DNA of 64,000 nucleotides from an uncultured Collinsella sp. (GCA_958353395.1 CATWSG010000005.1:1-64000); one strand, 5' to 3'; positions 16,669 to 25,718 are shown, counted from the first letter of the stretch. Made by a program: numbers and translations. The notes: generated from the letters alone by a model not told the origin.

Positions 16669-17097
16669 GACGGTTCCCCTCTCGAACCAAAAACGGATAA
16701 CGGCGGTATCGATGCACGACGGACGGCGATTGCCCGGCCGTGCTCAAACCCGGAATTTTAGGGAACCTGCCTTGCGGACGGTTATTTAGTTGTGCGTCGT
16801 CTCTCCCGGAGCCGTGAACATACCTGCTCATATGCGGCTCCGAGCCATATACAGGGCACGCGCGGCAACGCGGCGAATATATGTCGTCTGCGGCATGTGC
16901 GCACCCTCCTTTACAAGTTAAGGTCAACTATATCAACGGTTGTCGTCCAGACGAACACCGCCGACATGCGTACGACAGCGTCGTGTGCCGTCGTTTAATA
17001 AATAATTATCTTAATTGATAAGAGTTTGTCATCCTTCATTCGGCGAGCGGCAAGACAAAGCCGCCGAGGCTTATATCCCCGACGGCATTACCCGGCG
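16669..17097. other. Intergenic region before the HgdB-type gene
   Basis: This is a 429-bp spacer between modC and the HgdB-type gene. It holds a short ORF with a strong ribosome binding site (16828-16896), a 7-bp dyad GGAGCCG/CGGCTCC (16810-16841) over the end of that ORF, and an AT-rich patch near 16996-17025. A minus-strand TATAGT near 16930 is a possible -10. I see no other gene. Confidence 0.5.
16828..16896 (-). CDS. Possible 22-residue leader peptide
   Basis: An ORF of 22 codons encodes MPQTTYIRRVAARALYMARS followed by RI. The AAAGGAGGG at 8 nt upstream is as strong as any in the window. Its last codons lie in one arm of a GGAGCCG/CGGCTCC hairpin, 160 nt ahead of the HgdB-type gene. 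It has no membrane segment and five arginines. It could be a regulatory leader peptide or a small basic protein; it may also be chance. Confidence 0.35.
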   Translation of the reverse strand: MPQTTYIRRVAARALYMARSRI

Positions 17098-18168
17098 CTA
17101 TCGACAAACCAAATGGATTCTGCTGGCATCAAAATGCATGCGCAGCGTCTCGCCTGCTTGCGGCAGCCCGTCGGCGGATACGTTCACCTTGTTGACCTTC
17201 CACTGTAGACGCGTGGGCGCATCAGCGCGCGGCACGTCCAGCAGCACCAGCCGCTCAAAGCGCGAATCGCTCACACGGGCCACATGCAGGTCATAGCTGT
17301 TGCGACCCCGCTCGGCACGGTTGTCCACATGGAAGTAGCTCGCACGAATACCGAGGTACGCCACATTATCGGGAACCTCGCGACCCACGTTAAAGGTCAT
17401 GCCCCAGTCGAGGGCCTCGACTTCTTCGTCGCCGATCTTGCGCGCCCGGCTTGTGTTCTTGCAGCCCGTCAGGCGCAGCGCCGCCAGCGTCTGCGGACGG
17501 CGGACCACGTCCTCGACGGAGCCGATCTCCTCAACATGCCCGTCGTGCATCACGCAGATACGCTGGCACAGGCGGCACGCTTCGTCGATGTCGTGGCTCA
17601 CGTAGAGGACGGTGCGGTTGCACACATCGAACAGGTCGAGCATGTTCTGCTCGAGCGCGCTCTTAAGATAGGAATCGAGCGCGCTCATGGGCTCGTCGAA
17701 CATAAAGATGCCCGGATGCGCCGCCACCATGCGCGCAAGCGCCACACGTTGCTGCTGACCGCCCGAGAGTCGCGCGGGGTAGCGGTCGGCAAAATCGGCC
17801 AGGCCGAAAATGCCCAGATAGCGCTCGGCAAGTTTTTTGCGCGCTGCGGCGTCTCCCGCATCCTTTACACCGGCACATACGTTATCGGCCACCGTCATGT
17901 TGGGAAACAGCTGATAGTTTTGGAACAGCAGAGCGCATTTTCGCTCCTGGGGCGACAGGTTGATGCCCGCCGCCGAGTCAAAAAAGGTCACGCCGTTGAC
18001 GACGATCTTGCCCTCGTCGGGCGTCTCCACACCGGCAATGCAGCGCAGCGTGCAACTCTTGCCGCAACCCGAGGCACCCAGCAGCGCCACACGCTCCTCG
18101 CCGGCCTCAAGCTGCATGTCGAGCATAAACCCGGGGTAGTGCTTTTTGATATCCAGAACGAGCGACAT
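17098..18168 (-). CDS. modC: Molybdate ABC transporter ATPase
   Basis: The product is a 356-residue ATPase: Walker A GASGCGKSCT, Q-loop LLFQNYQLFPNM, signature LSGGQQQR, Walker B IFMFDEPMSALD, H-loop VSHD. Residues from about 275 form a C-terminal TOBE/MOP-like domain that in ModC proteins binds molybdate and regulates transport. It starts 3 nt after modB. The stop lies 430 nt before the next gene. Confidence 0.9.
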   Translation of the reverse strand: MSLVLDIKKHYPGFMLDMQLEAGEERVALLGASGCGKSCTLRCIAGVETPDEGKIVVNGVTFFDSAAGINLSPQERKCALLFQNYQLFPNMTVADNVCAGVKDAGDAAARKKLAERYLGIFGLADFADRYPARLSGGQQQRVALARMVAAHPGIFMFDEPMSALDSYLKSALEQNMLDLFDVCNRTVLYVSHDIDEACRLCQRICVMHDGHVEEIGSVEDVVRRPQTLAALRLTGCKNTSRARKIGDEEVEALDWGMTFNVGREVPDNVAYLGIRASYFHVDNRAERGRNSYDLHVARVSDSRFERLVLLDVPRADAPTRLQWKVNKVNVSADGLPQAGETLRMHFDASRIHLVCR

Positions 18169-18171
18169 AGC

Positions 18172-19614
18172 TTATCGACCTCCCTGCGGCGCCGCATCAT
18201 CGCGCATGAGCTCGGCCAGTGCCTCGCGATCGATACGCAAGGCATCGCCGCCCGCCGGGTCGAGCGAATCGCCCTGTCCGGCGAGATCTTTGGCCTGCTT
18301 GCGCCCCGCATGGGAAAGGCCCCGCTCGCGATACTTTTGCGAATGCGCGGTGTACATGTTGATGAATAGAATGACCAGGAAGCTGAACACAATTACGACC
18401 ACGACCCAAAAGAGGGCCACCGACGTGTTGCCGCCCATCCACTCAAAGTAGATGGCGATGGGAATGGTCTGCGTAATACCGGCGTAGTTGCCCGCAAAGA
18501 ACAGGGTGCAGCCAAACTCGCCCATCGCGCGGGCAAAGGCGAGCACCGTGCCGGCGGCAATCGAGGGCCAGCCAAGCGGCATCATAAGCTTGGTAAAGAT
18601 GCGACGCTCGGACCAGCCCAGCGTGCGCGCGGCGTCGAGCATCTGCGTGTCAAGGCTCTCAAAGGCACCGAGCGCCGTACGGTAGACCAGGGGAAACGAC
18701 ACCACCACGGCAGAGATCACCGCTGCCGGCCACGTAAAGACGATCGAGACGCCGTGCGCGATGAGCCACCGACCGACCCCGGTCGATCGACCAAACAGCA
18801 TGAGGAGCAGAAAGCCGCACACCGTAGGCGGCAACACCATAGGGATGGTAAAGACCGAATCGAGTAAACCCTTCACGCGGCTCGTGGTTCCCATGGTCTT
18901 CCATGCGGCAAACAGACCCAGTGCAAACGCGATTATGAGGGCAAGACCGCTCGTTTTTATGGACACCCAAAACGGGCGATAGTCGATGTCGCCCAAAAAG
19001 GAGACCAGAGAGGTCAAGGGTCCCTGCTCATCCCGCAACACGACAGACGATGCCTCTACCATGTGAGCGCTATCAAGCCAACGCGCGCCACCCTTGGCAT
19101 CACCCGAGGCTGATGCAATCACCACATAGCGGTCCCCATCCGCACCGCACTCGTCAAAGCCATAGGTATACCCGCCGGCATCAAACGTTGTTTCCGCCGT
19201 GACATACCAAGGAAGATCCACGTCCTCTAGCTGCGCACCTCCCATGCAGTTTGCGCTGTCGAGCTCACAGACGAGGGCCTTGAGACCCGATACGCACTCG
19301 TTGTCCTGCGGATCCAATCCATACTTCTCGACCGCCTTAGGCGATATCCACACCACAACGCGATCGGCAGCAGGCGCCACCACAAGGTCCACGTCCTCGT
19401 CAACGGGAAACCGGTAGCCTTCAGGCTGGCCCTCCATGGCACGAGCGGTCCCCTTGGCCAACCGCTCAAAACCCTCGATCCCATAGGAAAGCCCATGAGC
19501 GGTCGCAGCAACCTGGGCCCCGTCCTCAGCGTCCCCAGCAAACGCAAATCCCGGCACCCAGCAAAGCGCGAAGGTCAAAGCACAGGCGACAAGCATGCGG
19601 AATCTATTAAGCAC
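18172..19614 (-). CDS. modB: Molybdate permease ModB fused to an N-terminal exported domain
   Basis: The GTG at 19614 is chosen because GGAG lies 6 nt upstream; the product is 480 residues. Residues 1-26 are a signal peptide ending near GFAFA. Residues about 27-212 are an extracytoplasmic domain I cannot assign, with four cysteines (107, 116, 123, 156). From about 217 the protein is a standard ModB permease: PMVLPPTVCGF, the EAA loop LDAARTLGWSERRIFTKL, and FARAMGEFG. A charged cytoplasmic tail of about 55 residues follows. Ordinary ModB proteins are about 220-230 residues with no such domain. It lies between modA and modC. The extra domain might receive molybdate from ModA or bind metal through its cysteines; both are inference. 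Confidence 0.85.
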   Translation of the reverse strand: MLNRFRMLVACALTFALCWVPGFAFAGDAEDGAQVAATAHGLSYGIEGFERLAKGTARAMEGQPEGYRFPVDEDVDLVVAPAADRVVVWISPKAVEKYGLDPQDNECVSGLKALVCELDSANCMGGAQLEDVDLPWYVTAETTFDAGGYTYGFDECGADGDRYVVIASASGDAKGGARWLDSAHMVEASSVVLRDEQGPLTSLVSFLGDIDYRPFWVSIKTSGLALIIAFALGLFAAWKTMGTTSRVKGLLDSVFTIPMVLPPTVCGFLLLMLFGRSTGVGRWLIAHGVSIVFTWPAAVISAVVVSFPLVYRTALGAFESLDTQMLDAARTLGWSERRIFTKLMMPLGWPSIAAGTVLAFARAMGEFGCTLFFAGNYAGITQTIPIAIYFEWMGGNTSVALFWVVVVIVFSFLVILFINMYTAHSQKYRERGLSHAGRKQAKDLAGQGDSLDPAGGDALRIDREALAELMRDDAAPQGGR

Positions 19615-19682
19615 GAAAAGCTCCAAGCGAATACAAGGACGGAGTGAAACACAAAACGATGGAATTATCGCGCCAAGCCGCA

Positions 19683-20558
19683 CTACGCGGAAAGCTCAAA
19701 GCCGTACTTAGCCCAAATCTTCTGAGCCTTCTTGTTGGTCAGACAGAAGTCGATAAACGCCTTGGCTTCGTCGGCGTGCTCGGAGCTCTCGGCAACGGCA
19801 CCCGGATACACGATGGGCTTGTGCGAATCCTCGGGACACACAAAGGCCTCCTCGATGCCGTCGTAGCGGTAGATGTCAGAACTGTAGACAAAACCGGCCA
19901 CGCAGTCGCCTGTGGACACATAAGCGGCGGCGGTGCCCACCTTATCGGCCAGCGCGACCTTGTCGGCGATTTCGGGAGCATACTCGCCATCGTCGCCCTC
20001 GGTGCCGGTATAAAGGCCCACGGAAGCCAGCGCCTGGTTGGCGTACTTGCCGGCAGGAACGGTCTTGGCGTCGCCGATGGCGATCTTACCGTCCAGATTC
20101 GCGACGTCAGCGATGGCCTCGATCTTGGTGTCGGAGCCCTCGGCGCGAATGATCACGAGGTCGTTGACGAACATGTCCTCACGCGTGTCGGCGTCGACGA
20201 GCTCGGCGGTCTCAGCGTCATCCATGGTGCCCTTGGAGGCCGTGATGAGCACGTCGACGGCGGCACCGGCGCGCATCTGCTCGACAAGGTCGCCAGATGC
20301 CTTAAACTGCGTATCGGCAAAGGTGGTGCCGGTCTGGTCGGTGTAGAGCTCCTGGATCTCGGGAAGGGCCTTCTCGAGGGAGTTGGCGGCAAAGACCTGC
20401 AGCTCGACGGTTTCCTTCTTGGAAGAGGCCTTGGCGGAGCCGGCATCGGATCCGGCCGGCTCGGACGTCTTGCTGCCCGAGCAGCCGGCAAGACCAAGGC
20501 CGGCAGCGGCGACAGCAGAAAGCGAGACGAATCCGCGGCGAGATACCATATCGAACAT
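19683..20558 (-). CDS. modA: Molybdate-binding lipoprotein
   Basis: This 291-residue protein has a signal peptide with SRRGFVSLSA and lipobox LAGC (Cys26), so it is membrane-anchored. The mature protein has the ModA pattern: VFAANSLEKALPEIQ at the first strand, FKASGDLVEQMRAGAAVDVLI, the ASKGTMDD region, and the DAKTVPAGKYANQ hinge. It captures molybdate or tungstate. The ATG at 20558 is preferred over a TTG two codons upstream because AAAGGG is then 6 nt away. Confidence 0.92.
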   Translation of the reverse strand: MFDMVSRRGFVSLSAVAAAGLGLAGCSGSKTSEPAGSDAGSAKASSKKETVELQVFAANSLEKALPEIQELYTDQTGTTFADTQFKASGDLVEQMRAGAAVDVLITASKGTMDDAETAELVDADTREDMFVNDLVIIRAEGSDTKIEAIADVANLDGKIAIGDAKTVPAGKYANQALASVGLYTGTEGDDGEYAPEIADKVALADKVGTAAAYVSTGDCVAGFVYSSDIYRYDGIEEAFVCPEDSHKPIVYPGAVAESSEHADEAKAFIDFCLTNKKAQKIWAKYGFELSA

Positions 20559-20618
20559 ATTCAACCCTTTCGGACCTTGTGCCCGGGTACCCCACCGCGG
20601 GCTTTAATCTGCAACCAG

Positions 20619-20672
20619 ATTATACTTCTGCGCGAATAATGATAGTGAGAAATTATTCTCGCCAGAGAATAT
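20619..20672 (-). promoter_or_regulatory. Promoter and possible operator of modABC
   Basis: A perfect -10 TATAAT reads on the minus strand at 20619-20624. No good -35 is visible 17 bp upstream. Instead there is an imperfect dyad (GCGAATAAT at 20632-20640 with ATTATTCTCGC at about 20653-20663) and a second GAGAAT/ATTCTC pairing nearby. A regulator such as ModE could bind here; this is inference. Confidence 0.45.
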
Positions 20673-20761
20673 AGTTTCGAGTTACCGTACACCTCGGCGT
20701 CGCTTCGGCGGAAAACAAAGGCGGAGCAGCCGTTCAGGTCGCCCCGCCGCAGGTAAACCGC

Positions 20762-21241
20762 TTATTTGGTATGTCCGCCGCCCGCCGTCATCTGGGCCGC
20801 ATGCTCCAGCTGGTCACTCACGGCCTCCCAGCTTTCGCGGGCGGCCTTCGTAGAACCGGGAAAGTTTACGACAAGCGTATGACCTCGTTGCATGCAAATA
20901 GCGCGCGAGAGCATGGCGCGGCGCGTCTTGGTCATCGAGTACGCACGAATTGCCTCTGCAATACCCGGCACATCGCGGTCGCAGACGGCACGCGTCGCCT
21001 CGGGCGTCACGTCGCGCATCGAAAGTCCCGTGCCGCCACAGGTGAGCACGACATTGGCGCGGCACTCATCGGCAGCTTCCACAATGGCATCACCGATCTC
21101 GCTGGCGTCGTCGCGCACGACCACATGTGAGACGACCGTCCAGCCCTGCGCCTCGATAAGTTCCTCGAGTGCGGCTCCAGCCTCGTCCTGGGCAAGATCG
21201 CGTGTGTCCGAACACGTCACAATCGAAATTTTCAACTCCAT
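20762..21241 (-). CDS. moaB: Molybdenum cofactor biosynthesis protein, MoaB/MogA family
   Basis: The product is a 159-residue single-domain protein that binds molybdopterin; the family adenylylates it before Mo insertion. The signature VLTCGGTGLSMRDVTPEAT is complete. GGAGGAAG lies 5 nt before the ATG at 21241, so an in-frame extension reaching into moeA is rejected. It follows moeA by 10 nt. Downstream is modA with its own promoter. Confidence 0.92.
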   Translation of the reverse strand: MELKISIVTCSDTRDLAQDEAGAALEELIEAQGWTVVSHVVVRDDASEIGDAIVEAADECRANVVLTCGGTGLSMRDVTPEATRAVCDRDVPGIAEAIRAYSMTKTRRAMLSRAICMQRGHTLVVNFPGSTKAARESWEAVSDQLEHAAQMTAGGGHTK

Positions 21242-21251
21242 AGTCTTCCTC

Positions 21252-22514
21252 CTACAACACCGTTCCCTCGGGCAGGTCGACGCGCACGACATCCACGATG
21301 TCGCCCGCCTTAAGCTCGCACGGTCCTTCGTCAATACGCAACAGGCAGTTCGCGCGCTGCATAGTTCCGAGCAGCGCCGAATTCTGCGTCTTGGCCTCGG
21401 TCACCAACAGCTCACCGGTCTCGGGGTCGCGCAAAACCGTGGCGCGATCGAAGAAGCGTCGGTCCTGGCGCTTTTTCACGCCGTGCGTGAGCGTCGCCTG
21501 CTGCACGGGACGCACGCCCTCGGCAAAGCCGCGCATCTTGCGAATCGCCGGACGGGCGAGCATCTCAAAGCCTACATACGCCGCAGCCGGATTGCCCGAA
21601 AGCCCCAGGTAGGGCTTACCCCCGAGCAAGCCAAACGTGATGGCCTTGCCCGGACGCATCGAGATGCGATCGAACAGCACCTCGCCCTCGCGCCGGACGA
21701 GCGCCGTCACGTAGTCGTAATCGCCCGCCGAGGCGCCACCACTTGTAATGACAAAATCGCACTCTCGCGTGGCGCGATGCACCAGCTCGGCAATCGCCTG
21801 CTCATCGTCGGGCGCAATGCCGTAGAACACGGGCTCGGCTCCTGCATCGAGCGCCTCGGCCATCAACGCCGAGGAGTTGGAGTCGCGAATCTGCCCGCGC
21901 GCCGGCACGTTACTCGGTGCGACCAGTTCCGTGCCCAGCGAGATGATGCCCACACGCGGGGCAGCGTGCACCTTCACGCTCGCGTATCCGGCGCTTGCCA
22001 GCAGACCCGCGCCCGCCGGAGCCACGACCTCGCCGGCGCGCATCACAGCATCGCCGGCATGGGCCTCCTCGGCGGCAGAGCGAACGTTCTCCCCTACCTT
22101 GGCCGGCGCCGAGAAGCGAACGTGCGAGCCCTCGTTGCCATCGCCGTCAAGCACGTCGACGATCTCGTATTTCACTACGGCGTCAGCACCCTCGGGCACC
22201 GGCGCGCCCGTCATGATGCGGACGGTCTCGCCCGTGCCGACCACGCCCTCAAAGACATGGCCCGCTGCCTCGTGTCCGATAACGTCGAGCGTCACCGGCG
22301 TCTCACCAGACGCCTGCGCCAAGTCCGCCGAGCGCACGGCATATCCGTCCATAGCGCTGTTGGCAAACGGCGAGATGTCGATATCGGCCACCGCGTCCTC
22401 GGCCAAGGGAAGACCGGCGGCCTGCCACACGGGAATCTCGACGAGATCGGTCAGAGCAACGTGCGACAGAACGATCGACTGCGCGTCCTCCAGCGGAATG
22501 AGTTTCTCTGCCAT
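21252..22514 (-). CDS. moeA: Molybdopterin molybdotransferase
   Basis: This 420-residue protein inserts molybdate into adenylylated molybdopterin. It has the family blocks SAMDGYAVRSAD near residue 50, MTGAPVPEGADAVV, ISLGTELV, ITSGGASAGDYD and LSGNPAAAYV, with the normal domain order I-IV and length. The ATG at 22514 has GAGGT 6 nt upstream. A minus-strand TATACT (22573-22578) is a likely -10. Confidence 0.95.
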   Translation of the reverse strand: MAEKLIPLEDAQSIVLSHVALTDLVEIPVWQAAGLPLAEDAVADIDISPFANSAMDGYAVRSADLAQASGETPVTLDVIGHEAAGHVFEGVVGTGETVRIMTGAPVPEGADAVVKYEIVDVLDGDGNEGSHVRFSAPAKVGENVRSAAEEAHAGDAVMRAGEVVAPAGAGLLASAGYASVKVHAAPRVGIISLGTELVAPSNVPARGQIRDSNSSALMAEALDAGAEPVFYGIAPDDEQAIAELVHRATRECDFVITSGGASAGDYDYVTALVRREGEVLFDRISMRPGKAITFGLLGGKPYLGLSGNPAAAYVGFEMLARPAIRKMRGFAEGVRPVQQATLTHGVKKRQDRRFFDRATVLRDPETGELLVTEAKTQNSALLGTMQRANCLLRIDEGPCELKAGDIVDVVRVDLPEGTVL

Positions 22515-22572
22515 ATGCACCTCTTTAATGCCACGGCGCACAACAGGGACGCCGATTCTTTATGCTTGTCTC

Positions 22573-22578
22573 AGTATA
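22573..22578 (-). promoter_or_regulatory. Likely -10 of the moeA-moaB unit
   Basis: TATACT reads on the minus strand about 60 nt upstream of the moeA ATG. No strong -35 can be seen. Confidence 0.4.
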
Positions 22579-22725
22579 ATCCCCCGACGCGCGACCGCGA
22601 TTGGGCCTGTACCCGCAAATACACCTGTCGGCCGCAAGCCGCGAAACAGAATGGAAAGCAACCCACCGGCTCGTCGCGCTTGCCACGTTTTATAATGCTT
22701 GCGTTGCAACCTAAAAGAGGAATAT

Positions 22726-24147
22726 ATGGCTCATAACAACAAACCCGAAAGCGCAAACGAAGCGCAGGATCATTCCCAGCCGCTCGACGATGGCGGCTTT
22801 TTCTCCCTTAGCGACGTCATCATGGCCGGCAGGCGTCAACTCACCCGCTCCGAGCAGCTCTTGGCCGCCGACACACGCCGCAACGCCCGCAACCTGTTTG
22901 CAAGCGCCAAACTGCTCGCGCTCGTCGTCATCGTCTCGCTCGCCATGGGTGTTGCCGCTTGGGCATTTTTGGCCTCGCTGAATATCGCGACCGATTATCG
23001 CGAGCACCACGTGTGGATTTACGCGTTGCTTCCCGTTGTGGGCGTTGCCACCGCATGGGTGTACAAAAACCACGGCCTTGCCGCCAAACGAGGTAACAAC
23101 CTGGTCATCGACTCCGCCCTGGGCACACGCCTTATCCATATGCGCATGGCCGTCCTCACCTTCGTCTGCTCCACACTCACGCACCTAACAGGCGGATCGG
23201 CCGGCCGCGAGGGCGCCGCGGTGCAGATTGGCGGCACCATCGCCAGCAACATCTCGAGCCTCACCCACCTCAAAAAGCATGACCACCACGACCTCATGCT
23301 CGCCGGCATCTCGTCGGCCTTTGGCGCCGTATTCGGTTCACCCCTCGCCGGAGCCTTCTTTGGCATGGAGATGTGCTTTATCGGCAAGATCGACTACACC
23401 GCGGGCATCTACTGCCTGGTCGCCTCGTTTACCGGCTACTTTACATCACTTGCCCTGGGTACCGAGTACGAAGCGAATGTCATCGCCAGCGTTCCCGCTA
23501 TGACGCCCACAACGGTCGTCATCGTTGTTATCAGCGCCATCATCTTCGGTCTGACGGCACGCCTCTTTGCCTGGTCGGTTCGAACCGTCAAGAGCCTGTA
23601 CGGTCGTTTTATCACCAACTATATTGCTCGCGCACTCGTGGCCGCGCTCGTAGTGCTCGCGGCCTACGCGATGCTCGACGCCTGGAAGTATGCCGGCCTT
23701 GCCACCTGGCTCTCGGGTGCCGGGTTCGCCGGTAACACGACCCTTGCCGACGCAGCCATCAAGCTCGTGGTGACGGCGCTCACCCTGGGCGCCGGCTTCC
23801 AAGGAGGCGAGGTCACGCCCCTGTTTGGTATCGGTGCGGCGCTCGGCGGCTGGATCGGTTGCCTCGTCGGAATCGACCCCAGCTTTCTGGCAGCGCTGGG
23901 TATGCTCGGCGTGTTCTGCGCCGGCCTCAACGTGCCCATCACCACCTGCATGATGGCCATCGATCTGTTCCACGGCACGGCCGCCGGGTTCTTTGTCATC
24001 GTGGCCTTTATCAGCTATCTCGTCGGCGGCCACCGCGGCGTGTACCCCGCCCAGCGCATTATCTCACCCAAGCGTCGTTCGCTTATTGTGGATGAGGGCG
24101 GTACGGTAGCGGATGCTATCGAGCGCCACAACGACCTGATAGAGTAG
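22726..24147 (+). CDS. CLC-family chloride channel or antiporter
   Basis: This 473-residue membrane protein has the CLC selectivity motifs: GGSAGREGAAVQIG (the GKxGP-type region), SSAFGAVFGSPLAGAFFGME, and GAGFQGGEVTPLFGIGA. The first motif has Gly-Arg-Glu-Gly with the external gating glutamate present. The N-terminal 65 residues are a hydrophilic cytoplasmic lead. No C-terminal CBS domains are present. AAAAGAGG lies 6 nt before the ATG, and a TATAAT at 22691-22696 is a likely -10. No fluoride riboswitch was seen upstream, which argues against the fluoride-exporting clade. Confidence 0.9.
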   Translation: MAHNNKPESANEAQDHSQPLDDGGFFSLSDVIMAGRRQLTRSEQLLAADTRRNARNLFASAKLLALVVIVSLAMGVAAWAFLASLNIATDYREHHVWIYALLPVVGVATAWVYKNHGLAAKRGNNLVIDSALGTRLIHMRMAVLTFVCSTLTHLTGGSAGREGAAVQIGGTIASNISSLTHLKKHDHHDLMLAGISSAFGAVFGSPLAGAFFGMEMCFIGKIDYTAGIYCLVASFTGYFTSLALGTEYEANVIASVPAMTPTTVVIVVISAIIFGLTARLFAWSVRTVKSLYGRFITNYIARALVAALVVLAAYAMLDAWKYAGLATWLSGAGFAGNTTLADAAIKLVVTALTLGAGFQGGEVTPLFGIGAALGGWIGCLVGIDPSFLAALGMLGVFCAGLNVPITTCMMAIDLFHGTAAGFFVIVAFISYLVGGHRGVYPAQRIISPKRRSLIVDEGGTVADAIERHNDLIE

Positions 24148-24234
24148 ACGTAAGTATTCGCCGTGCAGCCACAATCGGGGGCAATTCGACCTGAGCGCGA
24201 CCGCACCGTCACGTCATACGCCGGGAGTCGCCCC

Positions 24235-25197
24235 ATGCACGTAACTGATTTTGGTCGCACGCTCATCATCGCCAACCCCGCCGCCCAGTCGGGTGCGGCG
24301 CGCGAGGTCGCTGAGCGCCTGCAGCGCTTTTTGGACATGACCGCGCGCGCATCCCAGTTTGACTTGGTGCTGACCGAACGCGCGGGGCATGCCAAGGAGC
24401 TTGCCGCACAGGCTCAGGGCTACCGCACGGTTATCGCACTCGGCGGCGACGGCGTGATCCACGAGGTCGTCAATGGCTTGATGGCGCAAGAAGAGGCGAT
24501 TCGACCGGCGCTTGCCGTCCTGCCCGTAGGCTCCGGCAATGATTTTGCCCAAACACTCGGCATCGACGATTTCTCCGGCAAGGATTTTGGCGCGCTGCTC
24601 ACCTGCGAGCTGCAGCATCAGGACATCGGGCGCATTCGCTCGTGGAGCCCTGCAAGCGGCAGCGGCGAGGCTGCCGCTGAGTACTACGACCAGACGCTTT
24701 CGGTCGGCATCGATGCCGCCATCGGCCTTGGCACCACCGAGCTGCGCAAAAAGACGGGCCTCGCCGGCGCTCCGCTCTACACTCTTTCGGGACTTGAGCA
24801 GTTTGGCCTGCGCTATCGCAACTACCCCATGACCGTCAGCTTTGACGGCGCGCCCGCCGAGCGCGTAAGGGCGATTATCATGGCGATTCAGCTGGGCCCC
24901 ACCTATGGTTCGGGCTATCGCATCTGCCCCGACGCCGACCCGTGCGACGGCATACTCGACGTCTGCTACGCCTGCGGTCCCGTCCCTTGTGCGGTTGCCC
25001 TGCCCATGTTTCTTTCGGCCAAGGACGGCCACCATACCAAGCTGTCGCCGGTTCGCATGCGTCGTTGCCGTCATGCCGAGCTCACGTTCGAGGAGCCCGA
25101 CTACCCCATCCAAGCCGACGGCGAGCCCGTTGTCGCCTCGCGCATCGAGGTCGACGTCCTCGGTGGAGCCCTCCACGTCTGGCGCCCCACCCGCTAA
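24235..25197 (+). CDS. Diacylglycerol/lipid kinase, YegS/DgkB family
   Basis: The product is a 320-residue soluble lipid kinase. The first strand LIIANPAAQSG, the nucleotide-binding GGDGVIHEVVNG and the LAVLPVGSGNDFAQTLG motif are all intact, and the C-terminal lid has the usual QADGEPV. It phosphorylates diacylglycerol or a related lipid. The ATG at 24235 is chosen since GGGAG lies 7 nt before it; a GTG at 24163 lacks a site. It is 87 nt after the CLC gene and probably co-transcribed. Confidence 0.9.
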   Translation: MHVTDFGRTLIIANPAAQSGAAREVAERLQRFLDMTARASQFDLVLTERAGHAKELAAQAQGYRTVIALGGDGVIHEVVNGLMAQEEAIRPALAVLPVGSGNDFAQTLGIDDFSGKDFGALLTCELQHQDIGRIRSWSPASGSGEAAAEYYDQTLSVGIDAAIGLGTTELRKKTGLAGAPLYTLSGLEQFGLRYRNYPMTVSFDGAPAERVRAIIMAIQLGPTYGSGYRICPDADPCDGILDVCYACGPVPCAVALPMFLSAKDGHHTKLSPVRMRRCRHAELTFEEPDYPIQADGEPVVASRIEVDVLGGALHVWRPTR

Positions 25198-25205
25198 CCC
25201 CACCT

Positions 25206-25274
25206 AAGTTGCGGTGAAATAGGGACTGCTTATGCAGCTAAAGCCGCAAAACAGTCCCTATTTCACCGCAACTT
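25206..25274. repeat. Dispersed hairpin repeat, family A copy 3
   Basis: The arms start AAGTTGCGGTGAAATAGGGA at 25206 and end with the complement at 25274. The C-to-G change in the left arm (TAGGGAC) is matched in the right arm (GTCCCTA), so pairing is preserved. It lies between the converging ends of the lipid kinase and ArfB-like genes. Confidence 0.85.
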
Positions 25275-25284
25275 ATTGATAAGA

Positions 25285-25665
25285 TCATTCCTCCCCGCCC
25301 AGCTTGCGACGGTTGGCCTTTTTAATGGCGTTGAAGTGCTTGTCGTTGAGCCTGCGCTGGCGAGAGCGCTGAGGCACCTTGGTCTTTACGCGTCGACGCG
25401 GTGGACGCCCGCGACGCTCAAGCTCAGCGCGCAGCTTACGCAGACAGCTCGCGCGATTCTGAAACTGGCTGCGGCTCTCACGCGCCGTCACGACAATCCC
25501 CGTGGGCCCATGTTTCATGCGCACCGCAGAGTCCGTCGTGTTCACGCCCTGCCCGCCCGGACCTGTCGCGCGAAACACCTGTACCTCGCAATCGTGCGCC
25601 AGCTCCTCGACCGACATCTCGGCATAGCGCGCATACTCACGCCATCCCATCTTGTTCTCATCCAT
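25285..25665 (-). CDS. ArfB/YaeJ-like peptidyl-tRNA hydrolase
   Basis: This 126-residue release-factor-like protein carries the catalytic loop TGPGGQGVNTTDSAVR and a basic C-terminal tail (RRRVKTKVPQRSRQRR). It lacks the codon-recognition domains of RF1 and RF2. The GGQ-plus-basic-tail layout fits ribosome rescue on stalled, non-stop ribosomes. GGGGAGG lies 7 nt before the ATG at 25665. The xpt terminator is just upstream, so expression needs read-through or its own promoter. Confidence 0.85.
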   Translation of the reverse strand: MDENKMGWREYARYAEMSVEELAHDCEVQVFRATGPGGQGVNTTDSAVRMKHGPTGIVVTARESRSQFQNRASCLRKLRAELERRGRPPRRRVKTKVPQRSRQRRLNDKHFNAIKKANRRKLGGEE

Positions 25666-25683
25666 ATCAACACCTCCCCTCAT

Positions 25684-25718
25684 AAAAAATGTGACAAAGG
25701 GAAAGTCCCTTTGTCACA
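25684..25718 (-). terminator. Intrinsic terminator of xpt
   Basis: A perfect 13-bp stem TGTGACAAAGGGA/TCCCTTTGTCACA (25690-25702 with 25706-25718) is followed on the minus strand by TTTTTT. Confidence 0.9.

Noticed and set aside
16661..16927. 88-residue minus-strand frame upstream of the HgdB-type gene
   Set aside because: It lacks a domain, runs through the HgdB start region, and competes with a better-initiated short ORF in another frame.
22579..22725. Fluoride riboswitch upstream of the CLC gene
   Set aside because: The conserved crcB motif pseudoknot sequences are absent.
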